Shown: positions 15,784 to 25,046, counted from the first letter of the stretch. The stretch is 37,115 nt of DNA from Clostridia bacterium (GCA_017648085.1 JAGCJI010000070.1:1-37115), one strand, 5' to 3'. The notes: a model not told the origin generated them from the sequence alone. Numbers and translations are program-made.

Positions 15784-16959
15784 TTATTTCGTTATCTTTG
15801 AAAATCTTGATATTGAAAGCAGTATTCCCATTTCCAGAAAAATCATTATCAGTGACGAGCCACCGTAGCTGAAAAACGGCAGGGAAATTCCTGTGTTGGG
15901 TATAGTGTTGGTAACCACAGCCACGTTAAGCAGTACCTGAACCGCCATTTTTGCACTTATTCCGAACGCCGCCAGCCTGGTGAACGGTGTGGGTGCTTTA
16001 AAGGCTATCAAAATACCTCTAAATACTAAAACACCAAAAAGAATTAGGGCAGAAAGTGCTCCGATTAAACCAAGCTCTTCACATAAAATTGCGAATATCA
16101 TATCGTTTGCCGGCTCTGATACGTAGCAATGATTCATTACGCTGTTACCAAATCCAACTCCGAAAAGACCGCCAGAGCCAATGGCCATAAGGCCTTGTAG
16201 CGTTTGCCAGCCCCCTGTGAGCTTATACGCCTCCGGGTTTTGCCATACGAGTATTCGCTCCTTCGTGTAGTCGGTAAAAAGCGCGAGCGCACTTACACCG
16301 GCTGCACCTATCGCGCAAAAGCCGTATATGTATTTCAGTCCCGCGCCGGATGCAACTATCATTATAAGTCCGATAACTCCGAGTATTATTATGCAAGAGA
16401 GATGCTTCTGCAGCATAACGAGCACTATCGGAATAAGCATAAGGAGTATGGGGAAAAGAGTGCCGTATATAAAGGTGTTTCTTTTGTTTTTTCTGTCAAG
16501 CGCGAGCTTTTCGTACTCCGAAAAATATTTTGATAATATAAGGATTATCGAAATTTTTGCTATTTCCGACGGTTGAATGGTCAAAGGACCTATCGATATC
16601 CATCTCTTTGCACCGTTACCTACAAATCCGATAATCAGCACCAAAAGCAAAAGGCCGAGAGTCAGAATATATAAAATCGGTGCTATCCCCTCCCAAAACG
16701 CCGGCTTTACGTATGAAGCAAGCAGCATACCTATAAGTCCTATGACAAGCCAGATTACCTGTCGCTTCATAAAATACGCACCGTCGCCGTATCTTGCATG
16801 GGCGTAAGCATAGCCTGCGCTGAAAACCATCAGCGTTCCGAATAGGGATATCGAAAGTACCGTCAGAACGAAAAGCAGGTCGCAATGCGGTGCTTTTCTG
16901 AATATGAAGGGAGAAAGAAAGCTGTCCCTTTCCATCTTTAAAATCTTAAGCTTTTTCAT
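15784..16959 (-). CDS. ftsW: SEDS peptidoglycan glycosyltransferase FtsW
   Basis: A 391-residue polytopic SEDS protein with about ten membrane segments; it polymerises lipid II together with a cognate class B PBP. Signature stretches are visible: GAKRWISIGPLTIQPSEIAK in the conserved first half, the GSGGLFGVGFG motif, and NTGISLPFFSYGGSS near the end. Its ATG overlaps the mraY stop (ATGA), giving translational coupling; an internal ATG at codon 9 (MERDSF) is an alternative start. Its place between mraY and murG favours FtsW over RodA, and the PBP encoded upstream is the likely partner. Confidence 0.93.
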   Translation of the reverse strand: MKKLKILKMERDSFLSPFIFRKAPHCDLLFVLTVLSISLFGTLMVFSAGYAYAHARYGDGAYFMKRQVIWLVIGLIGMLLASYVKPAFWEGIAPILYILTLGLLLLVLIIGFVGNGAKRWISIGPLTIQPSEIAKISIILILSKYFSEYEKLALDRKNKRNTFIYGTLFPILLMLIPIVLVMLQKHLSCIIILGVIGLIMIVASGAGLKYIYGFCAIGAAGVSALALFTDYTKERILVWQNPEAYKLTGGWQTLQGLMAIGSGGLFGVGFGNSVMNHCYVSEPANDMIFAILCEELGLIGALSALILFGVLVFRGILIAFKAPTPFTRLAAFGISAKMAVQVLLNVAVVTNTIPNTGISLPFFSYGGSSLIMIFLEMGILLSISRFSKITK

Positions 16960-17945
16960 GGCAGATAAAGTATATATGCGGGTATTGAGAATACGAAGGT
17001 TAAAAGAATTGCCGCAATGCAGATTTTATTTTCACTCCATCCGCATTCTTCAAAATGGTGGTGCAGGGGCGCCATTTTGAAAATTCTTTTCCTCGTCAGC
17101 TTATATGACACGACCTGCAAAATCACGGAAATACCCTCTATAACGTAAACTCCGCATATGAATAACATTAGTATAGGATTTTTGAGTGTAAAGGCGCAGG
17201 AAACCACAAGAGCACCGAAAAATAGAGAGCCGGTATCTCCCATGAAAATTTTAGCGGGATGAATATTGAAAAACAGAAATCCGACCGACGAGCCTATAAC
17301 CGCTGCTGAAATTACTGCAGTTTCCTCGCTTAAGGCGGCGGAAATATAAAAGAGCGAAACTCCTATTGAGAAGGCGACGGAGGAGGCAAGGCCGTCTATT
17401 CCATCCGTTAGATTTGCGCAGTTAACTATCCCCAAAAGAATAAGCATTGCAAGCGGATAGTAGAATATACCCAGCTCTACCTCTCCAAAGGAAAAGCTGA
17501 CGGATGTGCCGTCTTTAAGCAAAGCGGCACGTGCGGCGATAAAAAGAGCGGCTGCAAGTGCCTGCAATAGTAGCTTTTGCCACGGCGTAAGACCGCCGTT
17601 TTTTCGCCGCACAAGCTTTTTAAAATCGTCTATTACGCCTATCACGGAATTTAATACCGCGTATCCAAGACATAAGAGTAGCGAGAGAGTAATTTTTATG
17701 TCAATAAACGCGAATATTACAGAGGAAAGCGAAAGCACGCTGACAACCGCCGCTAAAAAGCCAAGTCCCCCCATAGTGGGAGTTCCGCTTTTTTTCAGAT
17801 GCCACCTCGGGCCCTCCTCATAGATGGGCTGCTTTGCCTTTTCCTTAAGCTCCGGTATCAGCCGCCGCTCAAGAAGCACGGTAATGACAAGCGTAAAAAT
17901 AAAGATAAGGGCATATAAGGGAAAATATTTATCCAGCATTTTCAT
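16956..17945 (-). CDS. mraY: Phospho-N-acetylmuramoyl-pentapeptide transferase
   Basis: MraY moves phospho-MurNAc-pentapeptide onto undecaprenyl phosphate, forming lipid I. The 329-residue protein has about ten membrane helices and the family motifs: GVIDDFKK (103-110, with the two catalytic-site aspartates 106 and 107), NLTDGIDGL (178-186), FMGDTGS (234-240) and APLHHHFE (292-299). It starts 10 bp after murF and overlaps ftsW by 4 bp. murD, which often sits between mraY and ftsW, is absent. Confidence 0.97.
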   Translation of the reverse strand: MKMLDKYFPLYALIFIFTLVITVLLERRLIPELKEKAKQPIYEEGPRWHLKKSGTPTMGGLGFLAAVVSVLSLSSVIFAFIDIKITLSLLLCLGYAVLNSVIGVIDDFKKLVRRKNGGLTPWQKLLLQALAAALFIAARAALLKDGTSVSFSFGEVELGIFYYPLAMLILLGIVNCANLTDGIDGLASSVAFSIGVSLFYISAALSEETAVISAAVIGSSVGFLFFNIHPAKIFMGDTGSLFFGALVVSCAFTLKNPILMLFICGVYVIEGISVILQVVSYKLTRKRIFKMAPLHHHFEECGWSENKICIAAILLTFVFSIPAYILYLP

Positions 17946-17954
17946 CTTTTGAGC

Positions 17955-19313
17955 TCATTTCAAATAATCGTAAATTCTTTCTGCGTGAAGAGCGTGCGAT
18001 GCCTTCACTAGTATTATTTCCTCGGCAACACCGTGCTTTTTGATTTGCTCGGCGGTAATATGCGGTGCTGTCGGGTCGGTATTTACCGATATTCTTTCTC
18101 TTGCCATTCCGGCGCCTGTCGCGCCCGCCGCAATAAAAGGCGCGTATACTCCAAAGGCGTAAATGTGTCTAAAGCCGTATTCGTAAGCCGCCGCACCGAT
18201 TTTTTTGTGAAGCTCTTCCGTGTGCGCACCAAGCTCAAGCATATCCCCAAGCACGCAGGAGCGTTTGCTTGAGTGTAGGGAAAGCAGCTTGAAATCCGAA
18301 ATAACCGCTTCGGGAGAGGAACTGTACGTGTCGTCGAATATTCGCCAATTTCCGATATCGATAAATTTTCCTCTCATACACCGAGCGTCAAGTGCTTCTG
18401 CGGCGCGTTTAATGAAATCCCGGTCTATACCGACAATAAGGCAGATGGCGACCGAAAAGGCAACCGCCATCGCTACGTGCTCGCCCGGAAGCTTCAATGT
18501 TGCCTCAAATATTTTGCCCCCATCTATAAATGCGCTGAATTTCGTATGAAGATGTGATTTGTCGGTTACCTTGAGATAGCAAAAAGCCTCTTTGTCGGTT
18601 GTAGATACGGTGAATGAATTATTTTTCGTGTAAAGTAAGGACTCACCGTAGGGAATTATCATGATTCCCGAATCGCTCATTCCGTCAGAAATTTCAAGCT
18701 TTGCTTTAGCTATCATCTCCCGCGAGCCCAGGTTTCCCACGTGCGCCGTGCCTACGTTCGTTATAACGGCGATATTAGGCATTATCGCCCGCGAAAGCTC
18801 CGAAAGCTCCCCAAAATGATTCATGCCCATCTCAATAACGAGTATTTCGGTATCTTGCGGAGCGGTTAAAACCGTTATGCATACGCCGATGATGTTGTTG
18901 AGATTTTCGCTTGTGGCGTGTACCTTGTATTTTGATGCAAGCATTTCTTTGAGTATGTTTTTCGTTGTCGTTTTACCGACGCTGCCCGTAACTGCTACCG
19001 TTTTCTCTAGCCGTGTGAGCTTGCTTTTATAATAAGCGGCGATTTTCAAAAATGCGTCCGTTACGCTTTTAACTGTAAGATTGTAGCCGTCGTATATTTC
19101 CGTTAGGGCGATTCCGCCTCGTCTGTTTGCTTCACTCACAAAGGCATTGCCGTCAAAATTTTCTCCCTTGAGTGCAATGAAAAGGTCGCCATCCGAAACC
19201 TCATTTGAATTTGTCGTGATCGCATTGACGGTTCTGTCATGAGAATAGAGGGGCGCTTCGATCGCGTTTGCAATTTCCTTAAGCGTTAGTGGAAGAGTTA
19301 ACCGTATCCGCAT
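17955..19313 (-). CDS. murF: UDP-MurNAc-tripeptide--D-Ala-D-Ala ligase
   Basis: MurF adds D-Ala-D-Ala to the tripeptide precursor. The 452-residue Mur ligase has TGSVGKTTT (109-117) as ATP loop, NLNNIIGV and the EMGMNHFGE segment in the central domain, and LGDMLELG with a histidine-containing helix in the C-terminal domain. The usual DxYNANP motif at the domain junction reads DDTYSSSPEA here, with serine for the first asparagine. The frame overlaps the end of murE by 35 bp; no better start is evident, and MRIRLTLPLTLKEIA fits the family start. Confidence 0.94.
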   Translation of the reverse strand: MRIRLTLPLTLKEIANAIEAPLYSHDRTVNAITTNSNEVSDGDLFIALKGENFDGNAFVSEANRRGGIALTEIYDGYNLTVKSVTDAFLKIAAYYKSKLTRLEKTVAVTGSVGKTTTKNILKEMLASKYKVHATSENLNNIIGVCITVLTAPQDTEILVIEMGMNHFGELSELSRAIMPNIAVITNVGTAHVGNLGSREMIAKAKLEISDGMSDSGIMIIPYGESLLYTKNNSFTVSTTDKEAFCYLKVTDKSHLHTKFSAFIDGGKIFEATLKLPGEHVAMAVAFSVAICLIVGIDRDFIKRAAEALDARCMRGKFIDIGNWRIFDDTYSSSPEAVISDFKLLSLHSSKRSCVLGDMLELGAHTEELHKKIGAAAYEYGFRHIYAFGVYAPFIAAGATGAGMARERISVNTDPTAPHITAEQIKKHGVAEEIILVKASHALHAERIYDYLK

Positions 19314-20787
19314 CTTTAAGCTTTATATCCTCTCTTTTATTTAGTGCTTCGCGGATTATTTTCCGCTCGTCAAAGGCGTGATAACCGCTTTTATCAATGT
19401 TATATCTCTCGTGTCCTTTGCCGATTACGGCAATTATATCCTGGTCGGCGGCGGATAAAATTGCATTTTGTATTGCCGCGGCGCGTGAGGTTATAACCTT
19501 ACGGCTTTTTGTGTTTTTGAAGCCGGAGAGAATATCCTCCAGAATATCAACGACCGATTCGCCTCTTGAATTATCCGTCGTAACTATAGAAAGATCGGCG
19601 TATTTTTCGGCAACGGTCGCCATTTGCGGACGCTTTTCACGATCTCTTTCGCCACCGCACCCGAACACTAAAATCAATTTCTGCTCCGCTTTTTTAACCG
19701 ATATTATTGTTTTTAAAACATTTGTAAGTGCTTCTACCGTGTGTGCGTAATCTATTATCACACGAGGCTTCTCGGATACAGTTTCAAGCCGTCCGTCGAT
19801 CCTCGTGACCTTGCCTAGCGCGCGCTTTGCAATGCAGGGTGGCACTCCGTATGCGATAGCGGCCGTTAGAGCCATTATCGCATTGTATACGTTGTAAGCA
19901 CCGGCAAGCGCGGACTTTACGTTAAGCAGCCTATCGCCGTAACGGTAAATGAATTTGATTCCGTCAAGACCGTTAAGCCTAACGTCTGTTGCTATAGCGT
20001 CCCCTTTACGTACCACTCCTACCGAGGCTTTATCACACCTGACCTCGCTATATGCCTTTCTTGAGTAGTAATCGTCAAAATTAAATATTCCAAGCTTTGT
20101 TTGATTAAAAAGCTTTAGTTTTGTTTTATAGTATTCCTCAATGTTGCCGTGCAGATCCATATGCTCGCTTGATAAATTCGTGAAGAGAGCAATATCAAAG
20201 CTTATCGGCGCAACCTTTCCAAAGTGCAGGGCGTGGCTTGAAATCTCCATGACGACGGTGTCACAGCCCGCCGCTTCAAAACGTGCAAGAGTGGAGTAGA
20301 GAAGCTCCGGATCGGGCGTGGTCATCGAGTAATCCGTACCGTTTATATCCTCGCCGTCAATTGATATTATACCCGTGCCCATAAATCCCACCTTTTGTCC
20401 TGCCTCACGTAGCATTTTTGAAATCAAAGTCGCGGTGGTGCTTTTTCCGTTCGTACCGGTGACGCCGATGAAACGCATTTTATTTAGACTTACTCCGTAG
20501 AACCTTAAATAAAGATAGGGAAGAATTCGCCTTGCGTCAGCAACTTTTATTATCGGGATGTCGGTATTCTCCGGTGCTAAATCGCCATCGCATATTATAG
20601 CGCGCGGCATTTTACCCAGTATATAACCTATTATTGACTTAACGTCAAACTTTATGCTTTTATATAGAACGAAAAGCGTTCCGCTTCCGATTTTATCGGC
20701 GGAAGTGGCGATATCCGCGATTTCCAGACTCTTTATATCGTCGCATGCTTCAAACTCAAAATCCCCAAGTAAAGCTTCAAGCTTCAT
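19279..20787 (-). CDS. murE: UDP-MurNAc-dipeptide--diamino acid ligase MurE
   Basis: MurE adds the third amino acid of the stem peptide. The 502-residue ligase has VTGTNGKSTTA (109-119), EISSHAL (181-187), a carbamylated-lysine segment TKLKLF with K224, FGCGGERDREKRP and the C-terminal GKGHE loop. The specificity loop reads DNSR (405-408). The meso-diaminopimelate enzymes have DNPR; Lys enzymes lack the arginine. The kept arginine favours diaminopimelate, but proline to serine is uncommon. It lies 11 bp downstream of the PBP gene and overlaps murF. Confidence 0.94.
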   Translation of the reverse strand: MKLEALLGDFEFEACDDIKSLEIADIATSADKIGSGTLFVLYKSIKFDVKSIIGYILGKMPRAIICDGDLAPENTDIPIIKVADARRILPYLYLRFYGVSLNKMRFIGVTGTNGKSTTATLISKMLREAGQKVGFMGTGIISIDGEDINGTDYSMTTPDPELLYSTLARFEAAGCDTVVMEISSHALHFGKVAPISFDIALFTNLSSEHMDLHGNIEEYYKTKLKLFNQTKLGIFNFDDYYSRKAYSEVRCDKASVGVVRKGDAIATDVRLNGLDGIKFIYRYGDRLLNVKSALAGAYNVYNAIMALTAAIAYGVPPCIAKRALGKVTRIDGRLETVSEKPRVIIDYAHTVEALTNVLKTIISVKKAEQKLILVFGCGGERDREKRPQMATVAEKYADLSIVTTDNSRGESVVDILEDILSGFKNTKSRKVITSRAAAIQNAILSAADQDIIAVIGKGHERYNIDKSGYHAFDERKIIREALNKREDIKLKDADTVNSSTNA

Positions 20788-20798
20788 AGCTATCCCCC

Positions 20799-23042
20799 TT
20801 AATCCTCATAATCCGTAATCATCGTGACAAGCTTTACGGTTTCGCCGCGCATAACGCGCGCCCCGAGCGGTAAGGATTGGCTGATCACCGTTCCCGCGCC
20901 TCCGCTACCCGATATCTCGATATTGAGTCCGGCTGACAGAGCCGCGTTAGCCGCCTCGGCAATGCTCATACCGACAAGCTCGGGCACGGTGACGTACTCC
21001 TCGACCCTTTTCGTGTATAGAATGATTTTAGAATGATCGGAGCTTATAAAATCTCCAATAGTCGGTGTTTGCGAAATAACGGTATCACCGTCACCTACTA
21101 CCTCGTAATTTAAGCCGAGTGCCTTGATTTTTTCTTTGGCTTCGCTGACCGACATCCCAACGTAGCTTTCCACCTCTAAATTTATTTTTTCCTCTGTTGA
21201 CTCATAGTTTAGGTAGGGAAGAATATCGTCAAGCAGTAAAGATACGTAAGGTGCGGCAACCACACTGCCGTATTTTACGGGTCCGGTTGGCTCGTCGACT
21301 ACTATAATAACGGCGATTCCGCTTTCATCCGACGGTGCAAATGCGACAGTTGATGAAACTCGCAGATAAGAATTGCCGTTTTCGTCCAATATATCAAATT
21401 TTTGCGACGTTCCCGTTTTTGCTGCAACCTTATATCCGTCAACGCGCGCGTTTTTAGCTCCGCCCTCACCGCTGACACCCTCCTCAAGCACCGCCGCTAC
21501 CGCTGTAGCCACCTCGTTGGATACGACCTGTCTGTTTTTAGTGGGAACGTGTGCGGAAACAACGTTCCCCTCGCTGTCAATGATTTTTTCCACAAGATAA
21601 GGGGTTACGAGGTATCCGCCGTTAGCTGTCGCGGCTATTGCGCGCAGATGATTTATCACCGACACCTTAAACCGTTGCCCGAAGGAAATCGTTGCCAGCT
21701 CCGTCGGTCCTATATTTTCCTGCTTGTGAAATATAGTCGATGCCTCGCTCGGTAAATCGATTCCGCTTTTTTCAAAATAGCCGAAGGATTCAATATAACT
21801 GTAAAAATTGTCCGCCCCCATCCGCTCTGCTATCTGCATCATAGTCGGGTTGCAGGACATTTGTAAACCGTATCCGAGTGTAAATCCCGAGCCGTGACCG
21901 GTGCGCTTATGACATCTGATATGCCATCCGCCAACCTCGCGGTATCCGGAGCAGGAGAAGCGGTCGTTAAGGGTGGCAGATCCTGAATCAAGTGCGCTTG
22001 CCACGGTTATTATCTTAAACGTAGATCCCGGCTCGTAGGTTTCGCTTATAGCCTTATTAGACCACATGATATCCATAAGGCTTCTTTTATACCTTGAATA
22101 CTCTTCGCTACCGGGTAAAAATCCCGAGTTCGCCAGCTTTTCTTCTGAAATTTCGTCCAGCTTATACGGATCGTTCGGATCGAATGGCGATGACGTTGCC
22201 ATAGCGAGTATTGCACCGGTTGAGGTGTCCATAACTACTCCTGTGACTCTGTTTTGAACCTTATGCGTAAGGAGTATGTTTTCAAGCTGGTGCTCAAGCG
22301 CCCTCTGAACGTATGTGTCGATGGTAGTAACAAGGCTTAATCCGTCCGTCGGCTGAACGTATGTTGAAAACTGCGTGTCCAGAGCGTTTCCGTTTGCATC
22401 CTTTGCGTAAAGATAATATCCGTCAGTGCCGGCAAGTATTTGATCATAATAATATTCAAGTCCGTACAGTCCCTGATTGTCGCTACCCGTAAACCCAAGC
22501 ACGTGTGCCGCCAAAGTGCCCTGTGGGTAATATCTCGCGCTTTGCGACTCGGTGAAAACCAGGCTTTCAAGTGAATTTTTTCGTATAAAGCTTAAGACCT
22601 CTTTGTACTGTGCTTCGCTTACCGATTTTTTAACGGTAACGTCAAGCAGGTTGGTTTTTTCTATTTTTTCAAGCAAGGAAACGGAGGAAATGCCAAGTAT
22701 ACTGCCAAGTCCCTCGGCTATTATCTTCGAGTATCCTTTGCCGCTTGCATTTTCAGCATTTTTAATGTCGCGTGTAGAAACGAATACGCGCCATGTAGTG
22801 TTCGTCGTTGACAGAAGCTGCATATTTCTGTCGTAAATATTACCGCGATTTGCGCGTAGCGGAGCGGTTGTGGTGATTTGTTCGAAAACCTTATCCGTGT
22901 AGTAGCCGTTACCGAGTATTTGCAGCCTGAAAAGGTTGAATATCAAATACGATACGAACAAAATAAGGGCAAGGGCAATACAGCTCACCCGTTTTCGCGT
23001 GATGGGAAGTGTGTTTTTTCCTTTAATTTCAAAGCTACTCAT
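20799..23042 (-). CDS. SpoVD/FtsI-like class B penicillin-binding protein with two PASTA domains
   Basis: A 747-residue class B PBP (transpeptidase). After a short cytoplasmic tail there is one membrane helix (about 20-42), then the dimerisation domain (RGNIYDRN, 66-73) and the transpeptidase domain with STFK (340-343), SCN (396-398) and KTGT (542-545). Two PASTA domains follow (about 620-680 and 682-742). This layout is that of SpoVD or of division PBP2b/2x-type proteins. Its position in the division cluster next to ftsW suggests the septal enzyme; a sporulation role cannot be excluded. A terminator hairpin lies just upstream of its start, so its expression may depend on read-through. Confidence 0.92.
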   Translation of the reverse strand: MSSFEIKGKNTLPITRKRVSCIALALILFVSYLIFNLFRLQILGNGYYTDKVFEQITTTAPLRANRGNIYDRNMQLLSTTNTTWRVFVSTRDIKNAENASGKGYSKIIAEGLGSILGISSVSLLEKIEKTNLLDVTVKKSVSEAQYKEVLSFIRKNSLESLVFTESQSARYYPQGTLAAHVLGFTGSDNQGLYGLEYYYDQILAGTDGYYLYAKDANGNALDTQFSTYVQPTDGLSLVTTIDTYVQRALEHQLENILLTHKVQNRVTGVVMDTSTGAILAMATSSPFDPNDPYKLDEISEEKLANSGFLPGSEEYSRYKRSLMDIMWSNKAISETYEPGSTFKIITVASALDSGSATLNDRFSCSGYREVGGWHIRCHKRTGHGSGFTLGYGLQMSCNPTMMQIAERMGADNFYSYIESFGYFEKSGIDLPSEASTIFHKQENIGPTELATISFGQRFKVSVINHLRAIAATANGGYLVTPYLVEKIIDSEGNVVSAHVPTKNRQVVSNEVATAVAAVLEEGVSGEGGAKNARVDGYKVAAKTGTSQKFDILDENGNSYLRVSSTVAFAPSDESGIAVIIVVDEPTGPVKYGSVVAAPYVSLLLDDILPYLNYESTEEKINLEVESYVGMSVSEAKEKIKALGLNYEVVGDGDTVISQTPTIGDFISSDHSKIILYTKRVEEYVTVPELVGMSIAEAANAALSAGLNIEISGSGGAGTVISQSLPLGARVMRGETVKLVTMITDYED

Positions 23043-23059
23043 TACTACCTCGGATAAAA

Positions 23060-23099
23060 TAAAAAAATATAGCGACAGTCGAACGGACTATCGCTATAT
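23060..23099 (-). terminator. Intrinsic terminator/attenuator inside the division cluster
   Basis: On the minus strand ATATAGCGA pairs with TCGCTATAT and AGTC with GACT around a small loop (one mismatch, 23067-23099), followed by TTTTTTTATTTT. It separates the ftsL-position ORF from the PBP gene, whose start is only about 18 bp further on. Confidence 0.85.
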
Positions 23100-23131
23100 C
23101 TTATTTTCTGTTTTACTTTTTTATGAAAAAA

Positions 23132-23551
23132 TTACTTATTTTCTGCCTCAAATTCGCTCTCCGGAATCTCCTCAACGATTTCAATGCTTGCGGGAGTATC
23201 GCTGTTGAGAGTGTGCGCGGTAACAGAGCCAAAGGATATAATAAGTGAGCAGGTGATCAATGCTGATGCAAACGCCGCTGCTGCGGTACGGAAGGGAAAT
23301 GCTCTTATCGTCTTATCCTTAACGGGAGGAGTTTTAACGGTAAGCTTATCGTTCACGTATTTGACGAACGCAACTACCGCGGTATTTGCGGAAGCGGAGC
23401 TTCTAACGGCGGGAAGCGTAGTGGATTCCTGCTTTTTTCCTGCCTTCATGAGCATATATTCGCCAAGTGTATATTCAGCGTTCTCATTTACGACAGTAAA
23501 TCTATTTTTCATGTTATTGTAAAGGTTTTCATATACAGTAGCATTGCTCAT
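23132..23551 (-). CDS. Single-pass membrane protein in the ftsL position
   Basis: A 139-residue protein that I do not recognise by motif. Residues 1-86 are hydrophilic and presumably cytoplasmic, 87-110 form one membrane helix, and the outside tail is only about 28 residues and acidic (EIVEEIPESEFEAENK). FtsL, which normally sits between rsmH and the PBP, has a short inside part and a long outside coiled coil; this protein has the reverse proportions. It may be a replaced or highly changed FtsL, or a different division factor. The ATG at 23551 has AAGGAGA upstream. It lies 14 bp after rsmH and is followed by a terminator. Confidence 0.7.
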   Translation of the reverse strand: MSNATVYENLYNNMKNRFTVVNENAEYTLGEYMLMKAGKKQESTTLPAVRSSASANTAVVAFVKYVNDKLTVKTPPVKDKTIRAFPFRTAAAAFASALITCSLIISFGSVTAHTLNSDTPASIEIVEEIPESEFEAENK

Positions 23552-23565
23552 TTTTGTCTTTCTCC

Positions 23566-24510
23566 TTAAATTTTTTCCGCAATTCGCAGCTTCGCGCTTC
23601 TCGAACGCGGGTTATTCATTAATTCTTCTTCTGTGGGAAGAACGGGCTTTTTAGTCAATTCCTTAACGGACGGCTTGTTGCCGCACACACACACGGGAAA
23701 ATCGCGTGGACACGTACAGCCGCTTGAAAGGGAACGGTAGGTTTGCTTGACAATGCGATCCTCGAGCGAGTGGAAGGATATTATTGCAATTCTTCCTCCG
23801 CTGACCAGGTTGCTTGCCGCACCTCTGATAAGAGGTTCGATTACATCGAGCTCGCTGTTTACCTCAATTCTTATCGCCTGAAAGGTTCGCTTGGCGGGGT
23901 GCGGTCCGTCAATGCGCTTCGCAGCAGGGATGGAGGCCTTTATAAGCTCAGCGAGCTCGTGTGTTGTTGTGATAGGGGTGCTTGCGCGGCGCTTGCAAAT
24001 TTCGGCCGCTATTTTCGGCGCGAATCTCTCCTCGCCGTATTCGTAAATTATCTTTCGCAAATTAGCTTCGGAATATTCGTTAACAACCTTGTATGCGTTA
24101 AGCGGGGAATCGGTGTCCATTCTCATATCAAGCTCGGCGTTATGCATATAGCTGAAGCCGCGCTCCGGAGTGTCAAACTGGTATGAGCTGCAGCCGAGGT
24201 CTGCAAGCACACCGCCAAGATTAGTGATCCTCATATCACGCATAACGTCTCCAAAGCTTGAGAAGTTATCGTTAACGAAGGTAACGCGATCAAGGAAATC
24301 GGAAAGCCTTTCGCTTGCCGCCTTAATAGCACTTTTATCTCTGTCAAAGCAAATCAGTCGGGAATTCTTTCCCATTCGCTTTGCAATTTCAAGTGAATGA
24401 CCGCCGCTACCGGCAGTGCAGTCCACGTAGGTGTATCCGTCCCGTATGTTGAGTGCGTCTATACATTCGTAAAGCAGGACCGACGTGTGTGAAAAGGGAA
24501 TAGACGACAT
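23566..24510 (-). CDS. rsmH: 16S rRNA (cytosine(1402)-N(4))-methyltransferase
   Basis: RsmH (MraW) methylates C1402 of 16S rRNA. The 314-residue enzyme starts with the typical FSHTSVLLYE, has the SAM loop DCTAGSGGHS (30-39), ADLGCSSYQFD, the RGFSY segment, and the C-terminal ISFHSLEDRIVK motif. It carries a Cys cluster near the end (CTCPRDFPVCVCG), common in Firmicutes homologues. It follows mraZ by 29 bp in the standard order. Confidence 0.97.
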   Translation of the reverse strand: MSSIPFSHTSVLLYECIDALNIRDGYTYVDCTAGSGGHSLEIAKRMGKNSRLICFDRDKSAIKAASERLSDFLDRVTFVNDNFSSFGDVMRDMRITNLGGVLADLGCSSYQFDTPERGFSYMHNAELDMRMDTDSPLNAYKVVNEYSEANLRKIIYEYGEERFAPKIAAEICKRRASTPITTTHELAELIKASIPAAKRIDGPHPAKRTFQAIRIEVNSELDVIEPLIRGAASNLVSGGRIAIISFHSLEDRIVKQTYRSLSSGCTCPRDFPVCVCGNKPSVKELTKKPVLPTEEELMNNPRSRSAKLRIAEKI

Positions 24511-24539
24511 TTCAAATTCTTCCTTAATATATTAATATA

Positions 24540-24962
24540 TCAAAGTCCGTATTGACGCATAATTTCGCGCATCTTGTCGTAGTTGCGATTCTTTTCACGC
24601 TCTTTCCAAACCTCTACGGACCAAACGCGAATTTGCTTGACTGCACCGACGAAAACTATATTCTTGTCGATTTTTGCGTGTTTAAGAAGCCTGTCCTCAA
24701 GTATGATTCTTCCGCTTGCATCAAGCACGCATTTTTGTGCAGCACCAAGAATAAAATCTTGGAATTCATCAGCATCTGCCTCGGGGAGCTTTGAAATCTT
24801 ATCAACGTATGCTTCCCAATCCTCAGCCGTGTATATTGAGAGGTACGCGTCAAACTTTCTCGTGATGTAAAACTCTTCACCAAGCTCATCACGGAACTTT
24901 GAGGGAACGAATACGCGCTTTTTCGAATCTATTGAATGCGTATAAGAACCAACGAATGACAT
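24540..24962 (-). CDS. mraZ: Transcriptional regulator MraZ
   Basis: MraZ is an AbrB-like DNA-binding protein that controls its own division and wall operon. The 140-residue protein has two copies of the MraZ fold; the first holds GSYTHSIDSKKRVFVPSKFR (5-24), matching the DxKxRxxxP signature, and the second DASGRIIL (80-87). It is the first gene of the cluster. The start at 24962 follows GAAGGAGG. Two TGGGN boxes 5 bp apart lie upstream, just after the promoter, which supports autoregulation. Confidence 0.96.
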   Translation of the reverse strand: MSFVGSYTHSIDSKKRVFVPSKFRDELGEEFYITRKFDAYLSIYTAEDWEAYVDKISKLPEADADEFQDFILGAAQKCVLDASGRIILEDRLLKHAKIDKNIVFVGAVKQIRVWSVEVWKEREKNRNYDKMREIMRQYGL

Positions 24963-25031
24963 TTCTGTACCTCCTTCTCATTTTCTAAAAGCGTTTTTTC
25001 GGTCTGTTTATGGTCGTTTTGTGGTAAAACG

Positions 25032-25046
25032 CCCCACTTCAACCCA
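25032..25046 (-). promoter_or_regulatory. MraZ-box pair (TGGGN repeats)
   Basis: On the minus strand TGGGT (25046-25042), five bases, then TGGGG (25036-25032). TGGGN repeats with a 5-bp gap are the known MraZ operator in enterobacteria, and AAAGTGG-like repeats in mollicutes; this site fits both (AAAGTGGGTTGAAGTGGGG). It falls just downstream of the expected start point, so binding should repress. Confidence 0.75.
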
